Shown: piece after piece, positions 22,375-28,434 of the stretch
Position numbering within the stretch: the stretch's first letter is position 1
How the letters are laid out: each line of letters opens with the position of its first letter
Source: an uncultured Bacilli bacterium
GTDB taxonomy: Bacteria > Bacillota_I > Bacilli_A > RF39 > UBA660
Length of the DNA stretch: 28,434 nt
Direction of reading: 5' to 3'
NCBI GenBank assembly: GCA_944363655.1
Contig: CALVUU010000127.1
Coordinates: 1 to 28,434, forward strand
Position numbers and translations under genes: made by a program
Notes under the pieces: model-generated
The model's database searches: none
The model's input: only the letters and a program-made list of their open reading frames with translations
What the model was told of the DNA's origin: nothing

Positions 22375-23826
22375 CTAAAATATTAAAGTAATTAATTCTA
22401 ATATTAGAATATTTGCAATAGCAATACATACTATTATCTTAAATGCCCATTTAAACCAAGTAGTATACTCTACTTTAGCTAAAGCTAAACCTCCCATAAT
22501 TGCTCCACAAGTTGGAGTAATTAAATTAACTAAGCCATTTGCAGAAACAAATGTCATAATAGTTGTTTCAACTCCATATCCTAAAGTACTAGCAAGTCCT
22601 CCCATAATTGGTGTTGATAACACAGCAAGTCCACTAGATGATGGAACTAATATTGATAAAACAACATGTAATAAATAATTAAGTGGTACAAAGGCAAGCT
22701 CTGGTAAATTAGAAAGCCAATCAGCAGCATTATAAATGATATAATTATCTAAGTATGTAACACTCATTAAAACACTTGCTCCCCGAGCAACAGCGATAAT
22801 TAATACAACTGAAATCATATCATTAGCACCATCAACAAATGTATTAACGATATCTTTTTCTTTCATTCTATTTATAATACCAATTATAATAGCCATTACA
22901 AAGAACCATACTGATGCTTCCGCAAAATACCATCCTCCAAGAGGAGTACCTGTTAACCAACCAGTAAATTTATCAAATATAGTTACATTAAAATCTCCCC
23001 AAGGAATAAAGCCAATTATCATTACTAAGAATGTTAATCCTAATAAAATTAAAGTAATTTTTTGTTTACCAGTTAATTTAGCTTCTTTAGTTTTATCCTT
23101 TGCCCCTTCAATTTCGGCAGCAAACTTTTTTTCCATAGCTTTTTGTTCTTGAAGGGATAAGAAAGTTGATCCTTTATCATCTTGAACTTTTTTAGCATAA
23201 TTCATAACAAAGATTATAGAAATTACTAAAGTTGTAATCCAAAGAAGTAATCCTGTAAATATTAATAACCCTTGATTGGCTGTAACACCTTCAGGCAAAC
23301 TACTTACTGCTGCTCCAACAGCAAAGGGATTAACTGTTGAACCTAAAACCCCAGAACCTGCTCCTAATAAAACGATAGCAGAACCAACTAAGGTATCCAT
23401 ACCCGCAGCAACCATTGTTGCAGCTAGTAAAACGTAAAACCCAACAGTTTCTTCAAGCATCCCATAGGTTGTACCCCCGATAGAAAAGATAAGCATTAAT
23501 ATTGGTATTAACACTAATTCATTTCCTTTTAACTTTCTAACCAAAACCTTAATTCCTGTTTCTAATGCTCCAGTTTTAGTTACAATTGCTAAAAATCCAC
23601 CTAAAATTAAGACGAAAACACAAACATCAACTGCATCACTAAAACCTAGTATTGGAGAAAGTAAAACATCAGATATAGTAGCTCCTACCGTACCACTACC
23701 ATCGACAATTACATCACCTACAAACTTAGCATCAGGCAATACATGAGAAAATATTGCCAAAACAATTATCAACAAAAAGATAATTGAAAATGCTGAAAGC
23801 ATAAATTTTCTTTTCTTTCTTGTCAT
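22375..23826 (-). CDS. YfcC-family carrier of the ADI operon, probable arginine/ornithine antiporter
   Basis: A 483-aa membrane protein of the YfcC/DcuC superfamily with about 12 helices. Family signatures are visible: AVDVCVFVLILGGFLAIVTK, IFSIGGTTYGMLEETVGFY, GSGVLGSTVNPFAVGAA, ILVPSSSGLAVLSTPIMGGL and the C-terminal NLITPTCGAIMGGLALAKV. In several Bacillota and Mollicutes-like genomes such carriers replace the APC-type ArcD beside arcA, argF and arcC, so arginine uptake with ornithine exit is the likely job. This is inferred from context, not from substrate residues. Its ATG overlaps the arcC TAA (TAATG) and its ribosome site GGAGG is within arcC, giving translational coupling. Confidence 0.85.
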   Translation of the reverse strand: MTRKKRKFMLSAFSIIFLLIIVLAIFSHVLPDAKFVGDVIVDGSGTVGATISDVLLSPILGFSDAVDVCVFVLILGGFLAIVTKTGALETGIKVLVRKLKGNELVLIPILMLIFSIGGTTYGMLEETVGFYVLLAATMVAAGMDTLVGSAIVLLGAGSGVLGSTVNPFAVGAAVSSLPEGVTANQGLLIFTGLLLWITTLVISIIFVMNYAKKVQDDKGSTFLSLQEQKAMEKKFAAEIEGAKDKTKEAKLTGKQKITLILLGLTFLVMIIGFIPWGDFNVTIFDKFTGWLTGTPLGGWYFAEASVWFFVMAIIIGIINRMKEKDIVNTFVDGANDMISVVLIIAVARGASVLMSVTYLDNYIIYNAADWLSNLPELAFVPLNYLLHVVLSILVPSSSGLAVLSTPIMGGLASTLGYGVETTIMTFVSANGLVNLITPTCGAIMGGLALAKVEYTTWFKWAFKIIVCIAIANILILELITLIF

Positions 23827-24767
23827 TATTTTCCTCCTACAATTCTTGTACCGGCGTTACCTTCAATTGCATCTTTTGCTTCATCTAAAGAAGAAATAAT
23901 TGCTATTTTATTATTTGATGTAACAAATTTAATACAAGCCTTAATCTTAGGTAACATACTACCACTTGCAAATTCTCCTGCTTCAATATATTTTAAAGCG
24001 TCTTGCACAGTTAATATATCTAAACCAACTTGTTCTTCTGTATTAAATTTAATATAAACCTTATCAATTGCTGTTAAAATTAACAAAATATCAGCACCTA
24101 TCAAATTACCTAATAAAGCACTTGATAAATCCTTATCGATTACAGCATCAACACCTTCAAGTAACTCCAAATTATCATTTTTTACAACTGGTATACCACC
24201 ACCCCCAACAGCGATTACCACTGTATCATCATCGACTAATTTTTTAATTACTCGACTTTCAATGATATCTATCGGCATCGGCGATGGTACAACTCTCCGA
24301 TACCCTCGTCCTGCATCGCTTACAAACGTATAACCGCGCGTTTTTTTTAAATTATCAGCCTCTTCTTTACTATAAAAAGCACCGATTGGTTTAGTAGGAT
24401 TTAAAAACGCCGGATCGTCTTTTGCAACGAGGACTTGTGTTATGACGGTTACACAATCTTTTTTTACTTTTTGCCTTTCCATCTCATCTTGCAAGGCTTG
24501 TTGCAATTGGTAACCGATATAACCTTGTGACATACTACCGCACTCAGCAAACGGCATTAAAGGAGTATTTACACTTCCCTGATGCGCATATTCCATTGCC
24601 AAAGCGATTTGCCCTACCTGCGGACCATTTCCATGGGTAAGGACTACTTTTTCCCCTTCCTTGATTAACTTAACAATTATCTTTGCAACCCTCTCCAATT
24701 TATCCATCTGATCTTCTGGAGTATTACCTAAGGCATTACCACCTAAAGCAATGACTATTTTACTCAT
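23826..24767 (-). CDS. arcC: Carbamate kinase
   Basis: A 313-aa enzyme of the amino acid kinase fold. It catalyses the last ADI step: carbamoyl phosphate plus ADP gives ATP, CO2 and ammonia. The N-terminal [11 protein letters not shown] (near 4-14), THGNGPQVG, the mid-domain [26 protein letters not shown] and the C-terminal [18 protein letters not shown] are all diagnostic. Length is normal. The ATG at 24767 overlaps the argF stop by 8 bases and has GGAG 6-7 bases upstream; an earlier in-frame start lacks homology. It overlaps the next transporter gene, so the operon is tightly coupled. Confidence 0.96.
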   Translation of the reverse strand: MSKIVIALGGNALGNTPEDQMDKLERVAKIIVKLIKEGEKVVLTHGNGPQVGQIALAMEYAHQGSVNTPLMPFAECGSMSQGYIGYQLQQALQDEMERQKVKKDCVTVITQVLVAKDDPAFLNPTKPIGAFYSKEEADNLKKTRGYTFVSDAGRGYRRVVPSPMPIDIIESRVIKKLVDDDTVVIAVGGGGIPVVKNDNLELLEGVDAVIDKDLSSALLGNLIGADILLILTAIDKVYIKFNTEEQVGLDILTVQDALKYIEAGEFASGSMLPKIKACIKFVTSNNKIAIISSLDEAKDAIEGNAGTRIVGGK

Positions 24768-25758
24768 GCTTATCTCCAAGGGTTGCATATATAACAGCCT
24801 TTATTGTATGCATTCTATTTTCGGCCTCATCAAATACTTTAGATTTATTTGATTTAAATACTTCATCAGTTACTTCCATTTCTTTTAAACCAAATTTTTG
24901 ATAAATATCTTTCCCAATAGTTGTTTCTAAATTATGAAAAGATGGTAAACAATGTAAAAATATTACATTTTCTTTAGCATTATTTATAACAGTACTATTT
25001 ACTTGAAATTTATTTAATAATTTTATTCTTTCATTCCATACTTCATCTGCTTCTCCCATTGATACCCAAACATCAGTATAAATAACATCAGCATCTTTAG
25101 TTGCTAACATAATATCATCAGTAAAACTAATTTTAGTTTTATTACTACTAGCTAAATTCTCACAAATTTCTACTAAATTTTGATCTGGTCTTAAATCCTC
25201 AGGACTTGCTAATGTATAATTGATTCCCATCTTAGCACAAGCGACCATTAATGAATTGGCAACGTTATTACGACCATCTCCACAAAATACTAAATTTAAT
25301 CCTTTTAAATACCCAAAATGTTCTTCAATAGTTAGTAAATCTGCAAGCATTTGGGTAGGATGAAATTCAGTTGTTAAACCATTCCAAACTGGTACTCCAG
25401 CATTTTTAGCCAAAATCTCAACATTACTTTGATCATATCCTCGATATTCAATTCCATCATACATTCTACCCAAAACTTTAGCAGTATCTTCAATACTTTC
25501 CTTTTTGCCCATTTGCGAACTTCCCGGCTCTAAATAAGTTACTCCCATACCCAAGTCATATCCAGCAACTTCAAAAGCACATCTAGTTCTAGTAGAAGTT
25601 TTTTCAAAAAGTAAAACAATATTTTTTCCTTTTAAATATTCATGAGAAATATTATTTTTCTTTTTTTCTTTAAAATCTTTACTTAAATCTAATAAGTAAC
25701 GAATTTCTTCCGGAGTATAATCTAACAATTTTAAAAAACTACGTCCTTTTAAATTCAT
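24760..25758 (-). CDS. argF: Ornithine carbamoyltransferase (catabolic, ArcB/ArgF)
   Basis: A 332-aa enzyme that in this operon would convert citrulline and phosphate to ornithine and carbamoyl phosphate. The carbamoyl phosphate site is STRTR (55-59), with FHPTQ (132-136) and the ornithine-site loop HCLPSFHN near 270. The N-terminal [18 protein letters not shown] is typical. Length fits. Catabolic direction is inferred from the neighbours, as the sequence does not distinguish anabolic from catabolic forms here. GGAGG lies 5 bases before the ATG, which follows the arcA stop with no gap. Confidence 0.96.
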   Translation of the reverse strand: MNLKGRSFLKLLDYTPEEIRYLLDLSKDFKEKKKNNISHEYLKGKNIVLLFEKTSTRTRCAFEVAGYDLGMGVTYLEPGSSQMGKKESIEDTAKVLGRMYDGIEYRGYDQSNVEILAKNAGVPVWNGLTTEFHPTQMLADLLTIEEHFGYLKGLNLVFCGDGRNNVANSLMVACAKMGINYTLASPEDLRPDQNLVEICENLASSNKTKISFTDDIMLATKDADVIYTDVWVSMGEADEVWNERIKLLNKFQVNSTVINNAKENVIFLHCLPSFHNLETTIGKDIYQKFGLKEMEVTDEVFKSNKSKVFDEAENRMHTIKAVIYATLGDKHE

Positions 25759-27000
25759 TTAATCCTCCCTATATAAAGGCATACTCATACATCTAGGACC
25801 ACCTCTACCACGAGATAATTCAGCACTAGACATTTCAATTACTTTAATACCATAACTTCTTAAAACTTCATTAGTTATATTATTTCGATTATACACAACC
25901 ACTACTCCTGGAGCTATACATAATGTATTAGTTCCATCATTCCATTGTTCTCTTTGACTAGCAACATCATCTCCACCAGCACATGGAATAAGAGTTATTG
26001 GCATACCCAAATAATGACTTAATATATTTTCTAGTGAATCATTTATTTCTTTAACATTTAAATCTTCATCACTATTTGGATCATTTCCCTCAGTAATTTC
26101 AAAAACTTGTAATGTTTTCATTATACCAGGATGATATGTAAATTTATCTACATCTATTTGGGTAAATACTGTATCTAAATGCATAAAAGCCCGTGATTCA
26201 GGAATATTAAAAGCTAAAACTGTATCTATTTTACAATCCGTATTTTTAAATAAATTTTTAGCCAATTTATCAATAGCCCCCGCTTCTGTTCTTTGCGAAA
26301 TACCTACCGCTAAAACATGATCATTTAAATTAAGTACATCCCCACCTTCAATATGCCAATCATAATAACGATCATAATATTTTTGAACTCTATCTTTAAA
26401 TCTAGGATGATAATTAAATATATATTCTGCATATATAGTTTCTCTACACCTTGTAACAGAATACATTTTATTTAAAACAACTCCATTACCAACACTAGCA
26501 AAAGGATCTCTTGTAAAATATAAATTAGGCATCGGTTCTACAATAAAATCAGTTTCATCAGTAACTAAGTCTACTAACGATTTTTCCATTACTCTTTTAT
26601 TACGATCTAATTCATATATTTGAACTCCTTCCATAGTTTTTAAAACAAATGCCTTAGTATCTTCAATACTCATTAAGTATTCAAATACTAAATCTCTATA
26701 CTTCGGTGTATTTACTCCAGCCTCAGCAATAAATTGTCTTAAAAATTTCTCTTTAATCTCCGGATTATATTCCAAAGTTTCTGTCATCAAATCCTCAAGA
26801 TAAAAAACTCTTACTCCATTATCTCGCAATATTTGAACAAATTCATCATGTTCTGCTTGCGCAACCTTTAAATAAGGTATATCATCAAAAAGCAAACGAT
26901 GAAGAGTATCCGGAGTTAAATTAAGTAACTCCTTCCCCGGTCTATGAACCAATACTTCTTTAAGTGGTTTAATCTCACTCATTACATTAATTACACTCAT
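25759..27000 (-). CDS. arcA: Arginine deiminase
   Basis: A 413-aa enzyme that hydrolyses arginine to citrulline and ammonia, the first step of the ADI pathway and a source of ATP and acid resistance. Catalytic Cys404 is in RGRGGPRCMSMPL, with FTRDP (162-166), HIEGGDV (216-222) and H274 in FMHLDTV. It begins INVMSEIKPLKEVLVHRPG, the family's standard start. The ATG at 27000 has AAGGAGG 4 bases upstream, so an upstream in-frame start is rejected. First gene of the operon arcA-argF-arcC-carrier. I saw no clear ArgR or catabolite-response box in the short upstream region. Confidence 0.97.
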   Translation of the reverse strand: MSVINVMSEIKPLKEVLVHRPGKELLNLTPDTLHRLLFDDIPYLKVAQAEHDEFVQILRDNGVRVFYLEDLMTETLEYNPEIKEKFLRQFIAEAGVNTPKYRDLVFEYLMSIEDTKAFVLKTMEGVQIYELDRNKRVMEKSLVDLVTDETDFIVEPMPNLYFTRDPFASVGNGVVLNKMYSVTRCRETIYAEYIFNYHPRFKDRVQKYYDRYYDWHIEGGDVLNLNDHVLAVGISQRTEAGAIDKLAKNLFKNTDCKIDTVLAFNIPESRAFMHLDTVFTQIDVDKFTYHPGIMKTLQVFEITEGNDPNSDEDLNVKEINDSLENILSHYLGMPITLIPCAGGDDVASQREQWNDGTNTLCIAPGVVVVYNRNNITNEVLRSYGIKVIEMSSAELSRGRGGPRCMSMPLYRED

Positions 27001-27013
27001 ATATCCTCCTTCT

Positions 27014-27031
27014 ATTATAGTAATTATAACA
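27014..27031 (-). promoter_or_regulatory. Tandem -10 elements upstream of arcA
   Basis: Two TATAAT hexamers on the minus strand (27028-27023 and 27019-27014), the distal one TGn-extended. No strong -35 is present at standard spacing for either, which suggests dependence on an activator or on the extended -10. Confidence 0.45.
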
Positions 27032-27186
27032 CAAAACAAACTAAAAAAATAGCAACCTCGAATAAAATTGTAAGTTCCCGTAAAAATTTATATGGGAAGT
27101 TAGTTAAAAAATTTGATTTAAGTGATATAAAGCATTAAAATATTATCCGTTGGTTTATTTGTCATTTTTTAAGGAGAGTTTTGTTT

Positions 27187-27372
27187 ATGACATATAAACA
27201 ACTAAATAAAGAACAAAGAGAAGTTATTCAAATATTAATTAATAAAAAGGAAAATTTTACAACTATTGGTAATTCTATTAAAGTTGATAGAACTACTGTT
27301 TCTAAAGAAATTCCTCACCACTGGACAGTTTTTTATAAATTAAAAATTAGAGATATAATATCTCTAACATAA
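27187..27372 (+). pseudogene. IS30-like N-terminal HTH fragment
   Basis: A 61-codon frame whose first 42 residues (MTYKQLNKEQREVIQIL, then TIGNSIKVDRTTVSKEI) look like the HTH that opens IS30-family transposases. The sequence then diverges (PHHWTVFYKLK) and stops. AAGGAG lies 9-10 bases before the ATG. It is a truncated remnant; no DDE domain follows. The stop lies just after a near-perfect palindrome (27347-27367). Confidence 0.5.
27347..27367. repeat. 21-bp palindrome
   Basis: Arms 27347-27356 and 27358-27367 are perfect reverse complements around one base, built on TTAGAGATAT. It lies at the end of the IS30-like fragment, before the ISLre2 remnant. It may be a site for a dimeric protein or an element junction; no T-run supports a terminator. 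Confidence 0.6.
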
Positions 27373-27383
27373 AAAGTTTCTTA

Positions 27384-28274
27384 AAATTGATTTTCGGCAC
27401 CATTTTTGCTACTATTAAATTAACAAATAGAAAGTAGCGTGGTGCCGATGACTAAATTATATAATAAACAATCTAATATTACAAGTGAATTTAAATCACT
27501 TTTACTTAAAATTTGTAACTATTCAGACTATGAAAAAAATAAAGTGTAAAAAGTAGTGTCAATGATGCTGCTTTTTTTGTAGTTATATGAGAAAATAGAA
27601 ATAGTTAAGGATAGTGGTAAACTTGTTTATGATTATAACCACAATAAATTGGTAGTGTTGATACATTTAGAATATTAGTATTTGCTAAAGCAGTAGAATT
27701 AAAGTATTGGGAGTATGAAACTATAATATTTATACCTGATGGAGCAACCTGGCTAAGAAATATGATAAATGAACTATTTCCTGAAGCTATTCAAATATTA
27801 GATAAATATCATTTAATAGAAAATATATACAATTATGGTAAATTTATATTTAATGAAAATATCAAGAAGGTTGAAAGATTTAAAGACAAAATAATTGGTT
27901 ATTGTTATTCTAGAGAATATAATTTAATAGTAAAAGAACTAAAGAAATATAAAGATATAGCAATACCAAACAATGTTTGTAATTTACCCGTTTATTTAGA
28001 AAATAACAAAAATAAAATAGATTATTCCACTTATGAACATAATGGTTGGTTTGTTGGAAGCGATGCTATAGAAAGTTCTAATAAAACTGTAGTACAGCTT
28101 AGATTAAAACAAGCAGGAATGAGATGGAGTGTTGAAGGTGCTAATTATATGATTGCATTAAGATGCATGTATGAAAGCAATCATTGGAATGAAATAGAAA
28201 AAATAGTAGATGATTATATTTATTAATAATAGCCACTATTTTTTTGATTTTGCCCCGAAAAATTTTTTACACCC
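27384..28274 (+). mobile_element. ISLre2-family (UPF0236) element remnant
   Basis: A shortened element of about 0.9 kb; complete members are around 1.5 kb. The ends show an imperfect inverted relation: AAAATTGATTTTCGGCACC at 27384-27402, against the reverse complement of 28251-28274, which contains AAAATTTTTCGGGGCA. Limits are therefore approximate. A hairpin made of CGGCACCA (27395-27402) and TGGTGCCG (27439-27446) lies just before the transposase start. The middle of the transposase is deleted. Confidence 0.55.
27448..28226 (+). pseudogene. ISLre2/UPF0236 transposase, internally deleted
   Basis: The start MTKLYNKQSNITSEF at 27448 runs 33 codons to a TAA. After a scrambled section, the frame resumes near 27650 and runs on as ILVFAKAVELKYWEYETIIF, PDGATWLRNMINELFPEA, IQILDKYHLIENIYNYGKF and the family-diagnostic C-terminus GSDAIESSNKTVVQLRLKQA then GMRWSVEGANYMIALRCMY. 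The C-terminal third is well conserved, while the catalytic middle is largely missing, so it cannot be active. Confidence 0.75.
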
Positions 28275-28307
28275 TATGAAATATCATAAAAAATATACAC
28301 ACATTTA

Positions 28308-28434
28308 ACTAAAAAGATCCAGTACTGCGAATACTGACTCAAACGGATTCTTGTCCGATCCAACACGATTTAATGAGGAAATCCTCTTTAATTTTCACAT
28401 AGAAGGGCTCTCATTATCATAAATATATTTAAAT
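28308..28434 (-). ncRNA. Hairpin-rich possible small RNA, cut by the window edge
   Basis: On the minus strand, three hairpins occur in series: GAGGATTTCCTC (28387-28376), CGGACAAGAATCCG (28357-28344) and TCAGTATTCGCAGTACTGG (28339-28321). The last is followed by ATCTTTTT, as in an intrinsic terminator. No reading frame covers it. The layout (unpaired 5' part, two or three short hairpins, terminator) resembles a tracrRNA 3' half or another small regulatory RNA, but no repeat array or cas gene is in view. The 5' end is outside or near the edge. Confidence 0.45.

Noticed and set aside
26944..27138. 64-aa + strand frame crossing the arcA start
   Set aside because: Its first third is antisense to arcA and the rest is AT-rich intergenic sequence. 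The tail KNLYGKLVKKFDLSDIKH could be a remnant, but no ribosome site or homology supports a gene.
1..28434. CRISPR array
   Set aside because: No regularly spaced direct repeats were seen anywhere in the window; only two edge RNAs with tracrRNA-like appearance were noted as leads.

Overview
This is an AT-rich, gene-dense chromosomal window from a low-GC Bacillota lineage, probably a Mollicutes/Erysipelotrichia-like or RF39-like gut bacterium. The lineage is inferred from base composition, protein families and Bacillus-type gene neighbourhoods, not from a marker gene. Standard code 11 applies: transketolase ends in TGA and the long reading frames encode Trp with TGG. Nearly all housekeeping genes are on the minus strand.

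Housekeeping block (1-11.7 kb, minus). In transcription order from the right: a YjdF/DUF2238-like membrane protein, a membrane-anchored DUF1287 cysteine hydrolase, an unknown 187-aa protein, an HD-domain phosphohydrolase, transketolase, a SirA-like protein, YneF, an acidic single-pass membrane protein, topoisomerase IV (parE, parC) and a YlbD/YlbE pair. The tkt-sirA-yneF order and the ylbD-ylbE pair are also found in Bacillus subtilis, where SirA belongs to sporulation and YlbD is annotated as a putative coat protein. Here they suggest vertical descent from a spore-forming ancestor.

tRNA and ion-pump block (11.7-14.8 kb). tRNA-Arg(ACG) and tRNA-Pro(TGG) lie in tandem behind a good promoter. 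Just upstream is an oppositely oriented fragment that combines pieces of both tRNAs. Next is a PMCA-type calcium P-type ATPase.

Decay zone (14.8-20.5 kb). A GNAT acetyltransferase gene on the + strand is broken by an IS605/IS1341-type element carrying only tnpB, and also by frameshifts. The tnpB has a TGA at the first zinc-finger Cys position, which removes the last RuvC Asp. Downstream of tnpB is a hairpin-rich RNA-like region, probably the omega RNA and right end. A frameshifted unknown gene, a short ClpC-type ATPase and an Rpn/PDDEXK_2 nuclease gene with one in-frame stop follow.

Arginine deiminase operon (20.5-27.0 kb, minus). arcA, argF/arcB, arcC and a YfcC-family transporter are tightly packed or overlapping. 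After a terminator there is a second YfcC/DcuC-like transporter with an extra N-terminal membrane module. Together they would import arginine, convert it to ornithine, ammonia, CO2 and ATP, and export ornithine.

Right end (27.0-28.4 kb): an IS30-like HTH fragment, an internally deleted ISLre2/UPF0236 transposase remnant, and a hairpin-rich possible small RNA cut by the window edge. I see no clear undescribed multigene system. The best leads are the tnpB/omega-RNA element with its reconstructable target, the edge RNA, the chimeric tRNA fragment, the SirA-like gene and the extended transporter.
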